DNA of 64,000 nt from NCBI RefSeq assembly GCF_035083965.1, contig NC_089731.1, positions 2,705,001 to 2,769,000 on the forward strand. The letters are read 5' to 3'. Position numbers and translations under genes: made by a program. Below, in pieces: positions 9,672 to 21,534 of the stretch. Numbering within the stretch: the stretch's first letter is position 1; each line of letters begins with the position of its first letter. Under the pieces are notes generated by a model that saw only the letters and a list, made by a program, of their open reading frames with translations, was not told where the DNA came from and did not search any database. This DNA is from Branchiostoma lanceolatum (lineage: Eukaryota > Chordata > Leptocardii > Amphioxiformes > Branchiostomatidae).

Positions 9672-12600
9672 ATGCAGTACGTGCGCGTGACAGACGACGA
9701 GAATGACGAGCCGATCGAGCTTCCGACGGAGGACGACGGCACGATGCTGCTGTCCACCATCATGGCGCAGTTTCCCGGCGCCTGTGGTCTGAAGTTCCGC
9801 AACCCGGAGACACAGACGATGCGCGGGATCCGCCTGGTGGATGGGATCCTCCACCCACCAGAGGGGGTCTGGGGATCGCATCTCTTCATCGTCGTCTTTC
9901 CTAAAGGTAAAGCCCTTGTTACGCATAGCCGGCTGACATGGCTACCAATCAAGTTTGGCAGTGAGTCAGAAGAAATCTGACCAGTTTTAGGTCCAGAGTA
10001 CTAGTCAAATTTGACTCCCAAACACACCCGCCAGAGGGGGTCTGGGGATCGCATCTCTTCATCGTCGTCTTCCCGAAAGGTAAAACAGACTGAGGTCCAG
10101 TCTTACTACTCTTTAGTTGAAACTTGCCTCCCAAATGCAACACACCTGCCCGAGGGTTCTGGAGATCACATATCTTCATCTTCCCGAAAGGTTAGATACT
10201 GTAAATTATCTTTTCTGGGGGAGGGGCTTGATAAACAGTTACTCAAAATTCAACCAACAGGATAAAATTTTGAAACAGACGTTTCAGACAGCATTCGCTG
10301 TCTTTCATCAGTGACTAAAGGGAAGAACTGGAGAACCAGGTCACTGAGGAAATACAGTGGATGCTGCCTGAAACATCTGTTTCAAAATTCTATCCAGTTG
10401 CTTGAGTAACTAACTTAGTAACTATTTTTGGCATATCTTAGTTTAATGTCTAACTAACCTACATCAGTGAGATCATCTTCGTTGTGAGAATCCTTTGAGT
10501 TAGCCTGAGTGACATCCTGTTTCAGTTCCAGGCTCTACCTTCACCAAACAGTCTTAGAAGTTAGATTGCTGCCATTCAAGTTGTCTGGAATAAATGTATC
10601 AGGCCAGATTCTAACCTAGCACGCTAATTGGTCCCGTCTGTCAAAGCTCCATAAGCAATCTCAGTATAGGGATCACCCGTCCCAGAAAGGACCAAACGAC
10701 ACTCGGGCTACCTTTTAGCCTGGTTTCGTTTATGTTTTTCATTGACAAACCTTTTTTCCTGTTTTGATTCCCTGAACAGACAACAAGAGAAAGATAGACG
10801 AGAGTCCAGAGAACAACTTGGTGAAACGACCGCGAGAGAAACTGAAGTGCAGCGACCTGATCGTGCTGGGTCTCCCCTGGAAAACCACAGAACAGGAGCT
10901 GAGAGAGTACATGGAACAGTACGGGGAGGTGCTGATGGTCCAGGTACAAACACAAACTACTCATGTAGTTACGTCTATATCTAACTTACAGCAAGTACAT
11001 AGTCATACCTGGGTCTTCCCTGGAAAACTACAGAACAGGAGCTGAGAGAGTACATGGAATAGTATTGGGAGGTGCAGATAATTCAGGTGCAAACAAAATC
11101 TTCTAACTCCTACTCCTCTAGTTACATCTATTTCTGACTAACTATAGACTCATACTTATAACTGGTCTGCCCTGGAAAACGACCAAACAGGAGCAGGGAG
11201 GAGTTAGTGTAAGGAGGTCCGATAAGGATTGTAGCTGCTTCTCTCTACCTCACATGGAACTGGAATGAAAGCAAAACATCTTCAGTTCAAATGTTTTTGT
11301 TTCCTACCCTATCACGTACATGTAATATGTTTATTTTATCAACACTTTCTTGAGGTAACCGGATGATGGTCAGGTAGTTATGGCACACTGTTGATGATAT
11401 TTGCTTTGCAGATAAAGAAAGACCCGAAGAGGGGGAACTCGAAAGGGTTCGGGTTCGTTCAGTTTGTGGACTACGAGGTTCTAGTTGTGTAGGGCGTCCA
11501 AAAGACGCATGGACGCAAAGGTAGCTAATACCCTGCTGCAAAGCTGTACTAGAGTAATGACTCACTGTTGATGTTTCCTTTGCAGATTAAGAAAGACCCG
11601 AAGACAGGGAACTCGAAAGGGTTCGGGTTCGTCAGGTTTGCGGAGTACGAGGTTCAGCTGAAGGTCATGACCCAGCGTCACATGATCGACGGACGCTGGT
11701 GCGACGTCAAGATTCCGCATTCCAAGGTTGGCGACTTCGAGGTGACTGACAGGGGAGGAGTTAAACAAACTCTGACTTAATCTTGCATCAAATTTTTCTG
11801 CTTAATAGAAACTGTTAAACTGAGCTATAAGTATTTGTTAAGAGAATTCTTATCTGGTTTGGCTGTCCATATTTTTATACAAATTTTAGAAATTCAGGGC
11901 AAATTCAGTGAAATGTGCCAGAAAGTATAAAGTTGTTTTCTTTCTCAAGTGCAAGATAGTCATTTCTGACACAGGATTTACCTACATACCTACCTCCATG
12001 TTTTTTTTTTAAAACCAGATAATGCAAATATACACACATTTTACACAGACGCACATTATTTCCAAAGACAATTACAATAATACGAGGGGTGATCAATAAG
12101 ACTAGTCCTCGGCCTCACCCAGGATTTACCTATCTTAAGTCTAGAAAAAATGTAGCCCAAAAACTTAAGTGAACTGAATGGACCACCCTAAAGAATCTAA
12201 AAGATAAATAAAAGTAGTGTTTGAGTTTGTTTAGGTACTTTTGTACAGGTACACCAGGTCCTGATGTTCAGGTTTTACAGGAACAGCTCCAGGGTTTAGG
12301 TACACAGTCATAGCAGGGTACTGTAAATCACTTTAATATGGCGGCAGGAAAATATAGTGGTTGGGGGAAAATGGAGTGGGTCACGGCACTTAATTTTAAC
12401 GGTGGGAACAAACATTACCATCTCAAATATCAGTGATCAAATATTAGTGATGATGAAATTTTAGCTGTTGACTAGTGGCCGTTCAATCAGCTAAAATTAA
12501 GTCACAGTTAACAAATCAATAATTACAGTAGTTAACAGTTTATATTTTGTCTTCAGTTCTAACCATGCTCCTGTGTCCCCCACAGGACGAGGGGGTGAAC

Positions 12601-13440
12601 ATGAATGCGCTGCTCTCCCGGAAGGTGTTCATCGGCCGCTGCACGGAGGACATGACGGCCGAGGAACTGCGCGCCTACTTCGCACAGTTCGGGGAAGTCA
12701 CCGACGTCTTCATCCCCAAGCCCTTCCGAGCGTTCGCCTTCGTGACGTTCCAGGATGGCGAGACGGCACAGAACCTGTGCGGAGAGGACCACATCATCAA
12801 GGGGGCCAGCGTGCACGTCAGCAACGCGGAGCCCAAGCACTACCAGCAGCAGATGATGCAGCAGCAGGGCAACTTCGGGCAGTCCGGCGGCCGCCAGAAC
12901 CGCGGCCAGCAGAACCAGGGCTACAACCAGTTCGGCAACCAGTTCGGAAACCAGTTCGGGTACCAGAACCAGCCCAACCAGGTCGGGTTTAACCAGATGG
13001 GGGGCAACTTCAAGGGGAACAGTCCAAACAACATGGGGGGGAACCAGCAAGGGATTCCGAATAACCTTGGCGCGCTGGCGGCCTCCATCGGGGGGTTCCA
13101 GATTAACCCAGCGATGGTGGCCGCCGCGCAGGCCGCGCTCGGACAGAGCTGGGGCATGATGGGAATGTTAGCCAACCAGGGTCAAGGTCAGCAGCAGCAG
13201 CAGCAGGGTCAAGGTCAGGGGCCTCAGCAGGGGAGCAATCAGAAAAGCCAGATGGGGGATTCGTCTCAAGGGGGGTATGGGAACCAGGGGGGTGCAAGTG
13301 GGTACACCAGCATTGGGTGGGGCGGGGGGAGCCAGAGTGGAGATGGGGCTAGTGGGGGGATGGGGACGACCCAGGGGGGTACGGGGTACGGGTACCAACA
13401 GGGGGGTATGAAAGATGGGCCGTCTGGGTGGGGGATGTGA
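9672..13440 (+). CDS. TARDBP: TDP-43 (TAR DNA-binding protein)
   Basis: Coding exons 9672-9906, 10780-10943, 11586-11726 and 12586-13440 join to 464 aa (human about 414). N-terminal domain 1-78 ([14 protein letters not shown]). Bipartite nuclear signal about 81-99 (KRK...KRPREK). RRM1 about 104-180 with LIVLGL and [11 protein letters not shown]2 about 193-263 with KVFIGRC and RAFAFVTF. The Gly/Gln/Asn-rich tail holds the conserved helical patch [18 protein letters not shown] from residue 353 and ends SGWGM, as in vertebrates. It binds UG-rich RNA in the nucleus and controls splicing and mRNA stability; the tail drives phase separation. The start was chosen by alignment of MQYVRVT to the vertebrate MSEYIRVT. 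The tail is longer than the human one and includes a short Gln run. The introns carry decayed copies of exons 1, 2 and 3 (separate entries), including a possible poison exon. Confidence 0.97.
10023..10193 (+). repeat. Two decayed copies of the TDP-43 exon 1 3' edge with donor
   Basis: The exon end ccagagggggtctggggatc through the donor (GT at 9907) recurs almost unchanged with GT at 10080, and again, more decayed, with GT at 10191. Intron sequence after the donor (ggtccag..., tgcctcccaaa) also recurs between the copies, so the duplicated unit spans exon and intron. The copies have no acceptor, so they are relics or possible alternative donors rather than exons. Confidence 0.85.
10230..10440. 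mobile_element. Foldback MITE, family M1, copy 1
   Basis: The ends gataaaattttgaaacag and ctgtttcaaaattctatcc are inverted copies, with inner arms cagacagcattcgctgtc and atgctgcctgaaac. The same element, more complete, is at 31165-31450; partial copies are at 58480-58680 and 63385-63500. No coding capacity: a non-autonomous element in TDP-43 intron 1. Confidence 0.7.
11009..11215 (+). repeat. Two decayed copies of the TDP-43 exon 2 3' edge
   Basis: Copy 1 (11009-11096) repeats the RRM1 segment encoding [17 protein letters not shown] with its donor (GT at 11087) but has an in-frame TAG at 11060-11062. Copy 2 (about 11158-11215) keeps only the ccctggaaaacgac...acaggag core. Intron sequence after the donor is also copied (actactcatgtagttac versus cctactcctctagttac). 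Confidence 0.85.
11412..11520 (+). pseudogene. Decayed duplicate of TDP-43 exon 3 with both splice sites and a stop (possible poison exon)
   Basis: It starts after a ctttgcag acceptor, as the real exon 3 does at 11586. The first 26 codons read [18 protein letters not shown] and onward in the correct phase, then TAG at 11490-11492. A donor-like aag|gtagct follows at 11521, giving a 109-nt exon that is not a multiple of three. The upstream intron (cactgttgatg...) is duplicated too. Splicing it in would truncate the protein inside RRM1. It may equally be a dead relic. Confidence 0.7.
12080..12535. other. Repeat-like tracts in TDP-43 intron 3
   Basis: Near 12083 the sequence acgaggggtgatcaataag resembles the terminus of a mariner-type element, but no partner end was found. 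At 12316-12532 a segment starting tactgtaaatcacttta and ending aattacagta looks like a small element with inverted ends. Both are tentative. Confidence 0.3.
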
Positions 13441-15455
13441 GGAGAGCTGTGTCGGGGTGTGGGAAGGGGTTTTGTACAGCGGTCAGTTTACCATTCATGT
13501 AAAAAATCAAGGTTCTTCTGAGAGGAAAGTTGGAGGAATGTTGTGCATGAATTGAAAGCTTCCATTTCTGTTTGTTGATGAGGTGAATTGGGGAAATTAT
13601 CTTTTTTTTTTCTTAGGTTTTTGTCTGTTTGAAAAATGCACATTTTTGTGCCATGTTTTCCTGCAAGTGGTGAGATGTCTTACTGTACCGTGATCGGGTC
13701 ATTTTTTTCTTGAGCATTGCTGTGTATGTTACGTACATATTGTGTGGTTCTGGCAAGTGGAATGTCCTGTTGTCCCCCATATGTGAGAGTGGAATGTTCC
13801 CATGCTCTACACGCTGCTTGGTGTTGTCTGTCGCGCTACAAGCAGTTCAGCAAATTCTGCTGGTCACAAACTGGCCCAGGTAAGGTGCTGCGTGATTGGC
13901 ATGTTACCATGGCAACGGCACGTTACCATGGAGACGCCTGTCTGGCTGTGAGAAGTGGTTAGAAAGAGTGTACAGAGTCTCCATTTAACACCTACATGTT
14001 CTGTTCTGTGTGAAGACTGAGTGGTGACAAGGAAAATTTGCTGTTTTCCAACTCCTGATTGTACATACAGAATATATCAACCCCCCTCGGGCCCTCCCCC
14101 AAATTGAGTATGAAACACAAAACAGAGCTTGTGTGTTCTGAGGATGTTTTCTGCTGTAAGGACGATTACTGTTAGTAGTGTTTTGGATGTTTTGGCAACA
14201 CCTTAGGGGCGGAGGCTATTGGTATTCACAATGTTCCTGTATGTTGTAAAGGGTCAGAAGTTGTGTGATGTCAGGATGTGTTCTGCCGATGTATGATTTT
14301 GATGTGAAATTCTTTAGAATGTTTCCTCTAAAAGGAAGAAAACCTACTCCACAAGACTGCATGGAAAACCTAGAGCGTGTGATGTGTGGATACATGTACC
14401 GTAGTATGATTTTGTCTTACAATTCCATGTATAACTATAAAATGCTGCCCCCCCCCCAAAAAAAACGAAAGAATTAGTGAACATTACTACATGTTATGAT
14501 ATGAAAGCACTTGTATGATGTGAGAATATTTTCAAGCTGTGTTAGTTTTCTGGATGTCTTAGTTGTATATACGTATACACACATGTATGTTAGAAGTATA
14601 CACTGTATGACTATGAGTATACGCTAGACGCTGGAAGTTCATGTTGGAACGCTGGGATGAGAGAGCCTGAGTGATTCTTCGTGAGCTGCGCTAGTCGGAA
14701 AGTGCCACAGTGAGAGAGAGTGACGCCATGATTGAAGTGTAGACCTGGTAGGCTGGAAGTCTATGTTGAACAGTCGGGGTGCAAGAGACTGAGTGAAGCG
14801 AGATTCGCATGTACGTTTGTCCCCAAGCGGATGCTTCTACTAGGAAACCGACACAACTGAGAGAGTGACATCGAAGTCTACGACTGAAGCACGACCGAGT
14901 ATTGACAGCAAGAAGTTTGCCAAGCATGAGTGATTCGTACATCAGACAGCTGAATGAAAAGAACGAAAAAGAAAAAAACCTGCAAGCTGGCAGAACAGAA
15001 AGTGTGTTATACGACTGGAAGAGAGTGGAACGCAGACTGAGGCAAGAGTGTGTAGTTTTGGTCAAAAGCGTTGCCAGGGTGATTGTTCGTCGACTGTTCC
15101 GGGTTCGCTGGGTGGGTGACTGAGTGACAGCGGATGAAGGCACGACTGTTGTCTGCTTAACTTTTCACCTCCAAAGTTTTGCCTTTATAGGTGGGGAGCA
15201 CCTGGTGGAAGCGACGCAATGACGCGGCAAGACACGCACAGGTAACGTGTGACTGCGGAGTGGCAGGCCTCACCTGTAGGCACGTGTGATAGACAGGTGT
15301 GCTATGCCTTCACCTGTACTGTAGGCAGGTGACTGGTAGGGTTGAAGTTGAATGCTGACTATATTTTTGTACCCAAATCTGTACGTTTTCGACACAGGAA
15401 CCAGTGATGTGAATCGCAGCGAATGTTGGAATAAAGTGATGGTCGTTATGCATAC
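13441..15455 (+). other. TDP-43 3' UTR
   Basis: About 2 kb follows the stop before a canonical poly(A) signal. No other gene is seen. Several GU-rich patches (gctgtgtatgtta near 13721, gcttgtgtgttctg near 14128, gttgtgtgatgtcaggatgtg near 14260) are the kind of sequence TDP-43 binds. In vertebrates TDP-43 autoregulates through its own 3' UTR, so similar feedback is possible here but unproven. Confidence 0.6.
15430..15435 (+). terminator. Poly(A) signal of TDP-43
   Basis: AATAAA followed 20-50 nt later by a T/GT-rich tract (cctttgtctttgtggtc, then tttttgtgtgtt), a standard animal polyadenylation arrangement. Confidence 0.75.
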
Positions 15456-16565
15456 CTTTGTCTTTGTGGTCTTTTCTTTTTTTGTGTGTTAAACTTTAGG
15501 ACACTTGTTTTCTTCCTTGAGGACACTTGTTTTCTTCCTTGAACTAGGTTCATGCCCTTTATATCTAAACATCGGCTAAGATATATACAAACATGGAAAC
15601 AAGACTGGAAGGAATAGTAGTTAGATGTAGGATTCTATCCTTTGAATATTTTCAGTTTTTCGAAAGCAGCAGTAATAAAAACAGTACCCCTTGTTTATAG
15701 AGGGTCTAAAAACGCTGGAACTGAGAAGCTGTACTGTTGAGAAAACCTGGCAGCTAAAGGGTTAACAATATGGTCAGAGACCAGAATGGGTCTGTTGGCC
15801 TTTTTTTAGTTGTTCCTCAAGCATTCAGATTACTATTTTAATTGGTGAATATGCCATACATTGACTTACGAAGTTTCTGACTTGATCAAGCCTGACTAAG
15901 AGCCCATTCGTGGTTACCTCAACAGAGGTTTTAAGACACCCGGCTTCCAAGTCAAATATAACGTAACAGGGCAAAGGTCACTGATGTAGGCATGTCCCTT
16001 TGGTCCACTTTGGGTCTTCTCGTGTTCTATAGCTTAGGCCATGTTGATTTGATTACATGTATATGGATGACATACACCGTGCGCGCATCAAGTTTTGTCC
16101 GTTTCCAAAAAAAAGAAGACTTTTGAATCATGCTATAAATCGCACAAAGCAGCTGCAAATTGAGCAAATGTATGCCGTAAATTGGAGAATGGATACTTAT
16201 TTCGTTGGATACCAAGGTCAATTCCAAAGTCAAAGAAGAAGATGTGAAAAGAAACTAGAAAGGCCGTCATTTGCCCCTGAGCAAATACAGCATGTTTCGC
16301 CCATACTCCTCCCCAGGCAAACAAACAAGGTTTTTGAGAACTTACACCTCCATGAGATATTTAGAGCTGTTGGTAATGTCCTATTTCATCCCGGTTCCTT
16401 AATTATGCAAATAAAGTTCTAATGAGTATGGTCTATTTTTTGATTGATGCGTACCTGACTTTGATTGGGGACGTAAAAGGCACTGGAATGAGAGGGATGA
16501 GCTCCGCCTTCCAATACTTTGCCCTACATAGCGGATAACAACCCACTACCTCTACAGACCCGAGA
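15456..16565. other. Intergenic, with short tandem and dispersed repeats
   Basis: A 24-bp unit (ggacacttgttttcttcctt...) is tandemly doubled at 15500-15545. At 15660-15765 lies a copy of a roughly 110-bp dispersed repeat (agggtctaaaaacgctgg ... cagctaaagggtta) that reappears inverted at 18905-19010, inside intron 1 of the first lectin. A 121-codon frame at 16057-16422 has no recognisable domain and no splice context; not called. Confidence 0.5.
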
Positions 16566-16569
16566 ATGG

Positions 16570-16930
16570 CTACGAGACTTTATTATTTTATTTATTCGTT
16601 CAGCATGTACATGCCAGGGTTGCCCAACTAGCTGGAGGCTATTACTAAGGGCGAGCCCATGTGCGGTCATAGGACGGTAGGTTTTGAACCACTCACACCG
16701 AGAAGGACCCCTTACTCTTTTCGATAAGTGCGGTGGGTTCTTTAACATGCTCGAGGTGTGGCTCTCCTCAAACACGGGACCTCCATTTAACCGAAGCTAG
16801 GTACTCATTTACACCTGAGTGAAGTGAGGAAAGTCGTGTTAAGTGCCTTTCCAAAGGGCATATCGGTGGTTTCGAACCCGGGACCTCTCGATTGTGGGCA
16901 AAACACCCTACCGATTGCGCCACACGATGC
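16570..16930 (-). mobile_element. tRNA-derived SINE, family B, copy 1 (reverse)
   Basis: On the minus strand the head carries an A-box-like cgcaatcggtagggtg and a B-box match ggttcgaaaccaccg. The body includes aagtcgtgttaagtgcc in plus orientation. It shares its head and middle with copies at 17560, 18118 and 55265. This copy has a longer tail (ggttttgaaccactc ... gtggctctcctcaaac) than the others. Confidence 0.75.
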
Positions 16931-17559
16931 TACGAGACTTCTTTTATATTTCTTCTTTATCAGACTGGATTCCGTAGAGGGTTGTTCAGACAGGGGCTGT
17001 GTATAGGGCCTTTGAGTACTACGTTAAATCTTCTGTAGTTTGGGGCCGAGTTGGACTATTTTTCTCGGAATCAATCGGGGCAATTTTGAACTTTTCATGT
17101 CATAATTCTCTGATGATGTTTTCTGATCAGGGAATGTTGCATGTAAAAAATACATGTAAACAGAAAAGTTCTACATATCTATCAATGTATTCTCCCTCCT
17201 GTACACCCAGTCCGCAAAACCACCAACCATCCCTTCTGAACGGTTTCCACGGATGTTCAGTTCAAAGGCAACTGAGGAGCATGCAATCAAAGTATGCTTG
17301 AGTTTCGGTGGGGACCCCTGACGTTTTTCGCAGTATTTGCAGCTTACTGGGAACGTTTTACTGCAAACATGGTAGTTGAAAATTAAATCATACACTACAT
17401 AGCTGACTTGACAAACTCAGAACATTAAAGGCAGAAAACGATGAAAACATTTCAAGCCGACGAAATCAAATTTCCGTCCTTTTCTACTACATTTCCCACT
17501 TCTCTTCCCACGCTCGTTTCTAGGTCTTCCACAACGGCTAGAATTTATAACAATAATAA

Positions 17560-17912
17560 TAATAATAATGGTTTATTGGTCAGAAATTACCCATGCAATG
17601 GCAGCCAGTGCTGAATTGCTGCAGGGTTTACAATCAGTCACATACTTAGTAATACACAACAGATACATATTTGCTCCACACTTGCACTTTGTGGAACTGT
17701 CGCAAGGGTCTGGGAGGCTGCCATTCGGCGCCAGCAAGTGACCTCAATACGATCTTCCCCAACCTAAGTCAGGTACCCATTCACACCTGGGTGGAGTGAG
17801 GAAAGTCGTGTAAAGTGCCTTTCCCAAGGGCACAACATCGGGGTATAGCAGTGGTTTCGAACCCGGGACCTCTCGGTTCTGGGCGAAACACCCTACCGAT
17901 TGCGCCACACGA
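17560..17912 (-). mobile_element. tRNA-derived SINE, family B, copy 2 (reverse)
   Basis: Same head as copy 1 (tcgaacccgggacctctcgg and accgattgcgccacacga in plus orientation). The tail ttattggtcagaaattacccatgc is preceded by an (aat)n run, as expected for the 3' end of a reversed SINE. Confidence 0.8.
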
Positions 17913-18117
17913 TTTATCAGATGAACGTATATATTGATGTTGCCTTCCGTGTATGCCATAAGATATGCTCAGTCGGACACGGGACTCCGCATGAACCTTC
18001 AGCCTTATTTGGTCATGCTGTGGTTAATCTTCCACTCCAGTTGGGTGGACTTTCTCACTGGAGGCTCGCTGTCTGGAAACTTTGCCCGGCTGTTACAGTG
18101 TTACACGGAAGTCAACA

Positions 18118-18475
18118 TTGTGGGGTCGTGTGGCTCAACGGCAGAGCGTTCGGCTCAGAACCAAGAGGTCCCGAGTTTGAATTCTGTCATGTCACCGATC
18201 TTCTGCCCTTGGGAAAGGCACTTTACACGACTTTCCTTACTCCACCCAGGTGTAAATGGGTACCTGACTTCGGTTGGGGAAGGTCGTATTGAGGTTACCT
18301 GGTGGCGCCGAATGGCAGCCGCCCAGACCCTTGCGACAATGCCACATGATGCAAGTGTGGATAAGATATGTATATGTATATGTTGTGTATTATGTGAAAC
18401 CTGTAAACCCTGCATCAATTCAGCGCTAGAAAGGCTGCCATTGCGGGTAATTTCTGAGCAATAAATTTTTTTTTT
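18118..18475 (+). mobile_element. tRNA-derived SINE, family B, copy 3 (forward)
   Basis: Forward copy. The head gtgtggctcaacggcagagcg (A-box region) is followed by ggtcccgagtttgaattc (B-box region), then the body gcactttacacgactttcc and the 3' part gcgctagaaaggctgcc ... gagcaataaa, ending in a T-run. Useful as the family reference copy in this window. Confidence 0.8.
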
Positions 18476-18736
18476 TTTAACAGAGTGGTTTGTACCAAAA
18501 CTCAATTCAAGGCATGTATACGAAGAACCAAAATATGACTAAACCAAAACATCACATCTATGATAATGGGCTTCCTGACTCAAAGGAAATATCCCTGATA
18601 TTTTTAGTTGCTGGTGTAAACAATGGACAGATGGCTGGGTGCGATAGGAAGTCAGGACGTGCAGACCTGTGCTTGTCAGGACTAGCTTTAGTCGAGACGG
18701 GCCTCCGTGGAAACCTGAGCATCAAAGGAACAAATC

Positions 18737-21534
18737 ATGAATGTCTCTGTGGTTGTTTTGGTTCTTGCTCTGCTGCAAGTGGTTGTAGGGGAGACGGCTC
18801 CCAACAACCCGGGCCCGAGGACAGAGCAGTGCGTGTGCAGCCCTGCCATCTACGTCGACTATGGAGACAAAAAGGGCGAGGAGGCGGACAGTAAAGTGGT
18901 CAGTCTGCTTAACCCTTTAGCTGTTAGGTTTTCTCACCAGTGCAGCTTCTCGATCTGTGCCAGCGTTTTTAGACCCTCTTAAATATGCGGGTACTACTTT
19001 GGCATTACTTTGTTTTGTTACTTTCCTTTCAATTAACCACACCATGTCATACATCAATGGAAAGCTTAGACCCTCTAGTTTTCAAAAAAAATAATTTAAA
19101 TGAAGCCTAGTATCAATATGAATGAATTACAAGGGCAACTACTAGCTATAGTGACTGGTCATCATTCTTGAACTGGAATTATGTTGTAGTGATTGGTCAT
19201 GTGTCAGCTTTCACATCGATACATTTTGAAGAATAGTACTTGTGCGTTTTGTAGTTTCTTGTTAGTCTCCCACAGAAAGAGCTCGCCCTCCACATTTTTC
19301 CAGAAACAGCAAATCAGATTACTACCTTTGCAAATAGACCACGGGCTACTCCATGACCTATGATTTTCCCCTCCAGCTGTACCAGCTTCGGACCCAGTTA
19401 ACTTTGCTGCAGGGGTCAATGGAGTCACTTCGGACCCAACAGGTAGGGTCATCCTTTGGCCAAGTTACAGTAAACACAGCTTCTGATATGATGCATGATA
19501 CTGTACTTCCATCTATTTTCGGGGAAAGTAATTTTGTGTTTAATACCTCTTTCTATTCTGTTTTCCATTGGGAAACATGACCAAAGGCATCTCCAGGGGT
19601 GTGTGGGGGTGGGGGTGGTCTTAAGCTTTCAGACTCTAAATCTCCAAAAATATTGAACGAAATACAAACAATGTAGTTACCGTTGCGGCCATTCTGGACC
19701 AAAGTTGCACAGCTTCTTCCTTATGATACTGTCAATCTTCAAATGTTCGCGGTGGTTTTATTTTCGCGGTGACTTCTATAACCGCAAAATCGTAACACCG
19801 CGCGAATATGCGTTTTGTATGTACTACAGAATTGATTTCAACCGCGAAATTCAAACACCGCGAAAATCTCCTTATCCCTCCAACCGCGAAGTAAAACCAT
19901 CGCGAAGTAAATACATTTACAGTATACTGTACAAAAGTTCCATCTACTTTAAGGGGAAGATTTTCTCTGATTTATGGCTGTTTTCGTTATGTTTTCCTTT
20001 GTGAAATATGATCTTGATATGATCAATGGTATCTCCGAATGGTCTAATGAGTGCAGCCTGTGACCCTCTTTAACTTCCGGCTATGGAGGAAGTGATGTTG
20101 TCGGTTCTGTTTGTGTATATGTGTGTGAAGAAACAGTATAAAGCTAGAAGATTTGAATGTTTGCTGATGACGTTTGATTGGTGGGTAAGTACCTATGAAG
20201 CGAAGTGACAATTATTAGATTTTAGGCACCTTAGTGGTATTTTTTGCTACTACAGCAAAAAAAAATGTTATTTCCATTTTCTGTACTGCGCAAATTTGCA
20301 TTGGAAGTGGTACTGTTCAAAATATAAAGATTACTTTATTGACAGTGACTTTCGAAAGGTCTTATACATCTATTAACACACAGAAGTAAACACATGTGAA
20401 AAGGTTTAGGTATCTATTATATCATGTAGGGTTTACTTTGCATGGTCTAAGAATATACGCACAGTACAGAATTTGTATAGATGTTAGCTAGCAATCTAAT
20501 CAGCTACAGACTACGACAATATTGATGTTGAAGAGATGTTTAACCCGTCTTGTATCCACTACAGGAAATTCTTATTGATGAGGTCAGTAACCTAACAGCG
20601 GAACTTCTTAAGAAAGGTGAGTCTTACTTACAACATCTAAGCCCAAGTATCTAAGCTCAAACTATCAAAAAAATATATTGATAGTCAAGTCAAGTCAAAG
20701 TTTACTGCACAACGATTGTAACAGGTACAATGTAAGGCAAAAATGAAATACTACTGGCTACTTATATCAAACTACTAAAAGCTATAGTTAGGTTCTATGC
20801 TATACAATGATTAGGTTCTATTCTGTACAATGCTGCATTTCAAACTACATGAAGGCACTATCTATATAATATTGTCAAAGGTAGATGATATCAACATGAG
20901 ATACAATACGGAGTCGTATATGTCAATTATACAATTACATGATAAGGAGATGAATGTCTTATATAATCAAATCGCTATTTCACGAATTCTTTTGATGATA
21001 AGTGCAAGTCACTACAAGTGAAAAATGGTGGAATCTTAAATCGTGGAATCTTAAATCGTAACCCACGCTTACACAGTTTCCACTCTGTCCACAGCCGAAC
21101 CGGAGAAACCCGTCTGTCCCGACGGTTATGTACAGTTCGAAGACAGGTGCTTCAACTTCTCTATCGAAAAGAAGACGTACACCGATGCCAGGTCCGCCTG
21201 TCAGGCTGCCGGCGGGCGTCTGGGTATGCCCAAGGACCAGTTAACAAACGATTTCCTAACCAACCAGATAGAAACCAGGTACTTCGCATTCAGTCGCTAT
21301 ATAGTCTGGTTCGGCCTGACAGACGAGGTCCGGGAGGGAACCTGGGTGTGGGAGGACGGGACGCCGCTCATCGGCTGGTCCGACTGGGCACAAGGAGAAC
21401 CGGACGATTTCTTTAATCAGGACTGTGTAGGTTTTGGGTCGAGATTCGGCCTCAAGTGGGAGGATGGTGGATGCTCCCTTGATACTTACTATGTGTGCGA
21501 AACAAAAGCTACCTTCCCTCCAGTTGATTACTAG
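18737..21534 (+). CDS. Secreted C-type lectin-domain protein 1
   Basis: Exons 18737-18898, 19377-19442, 20565-20616 and 21095-21534 join to 239 aa. Signal peptide about 1-19 (MNVSVVVLVLALLQVVVG). A Cys-containing N-terminal segment EQCVCSPAIYV is shared with the second lectin. Residues 55-93 (LYQLRTQLTLLQGSMESL ... DEVSNLTAELL) are a likely coiled coil for oligomerisation. The C-type lectin domain (about 101-231) has the family Cys spacing, WFGLTDE and GTWVWEDGTPL. The calcium/sugar site reads EPD with WED in place of WND, so it is neither the classical mannose (EPN) nor galactose (QPD) form and binding is uncertain. The first donor (gtg|gtcagt) is the weakest splice call. A partial copy of the last exon lies in its 3' UTR. 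Probably an extracellular recognition protein. Confidence 0.9.
19735..19925. mobile_element. Foldback MITE (cgcggtggttttatttcgcg type)
   Basis: The left end ttcgcggtggttttattttc and right end gaagtaaaaccatcgcgaag are inverted copies, with internal ccgcgaaa motifs in both orientations. No coding capacity. It lies in intron 2 of lectin 1. Confidence 0.65.

Noticed and set aside
12559-13050. 163-codon minus-strand frame opposite TDP-43 exon 4
   Set aside because: Antisense shadow of a GC-rich coding exon; its composition is that of the reversed strand.
16057-16422. 121-codon frame with basic residues
   Set aside because: No domain recognised, no splice-site context, flanked by repeats; chance frame most likely.
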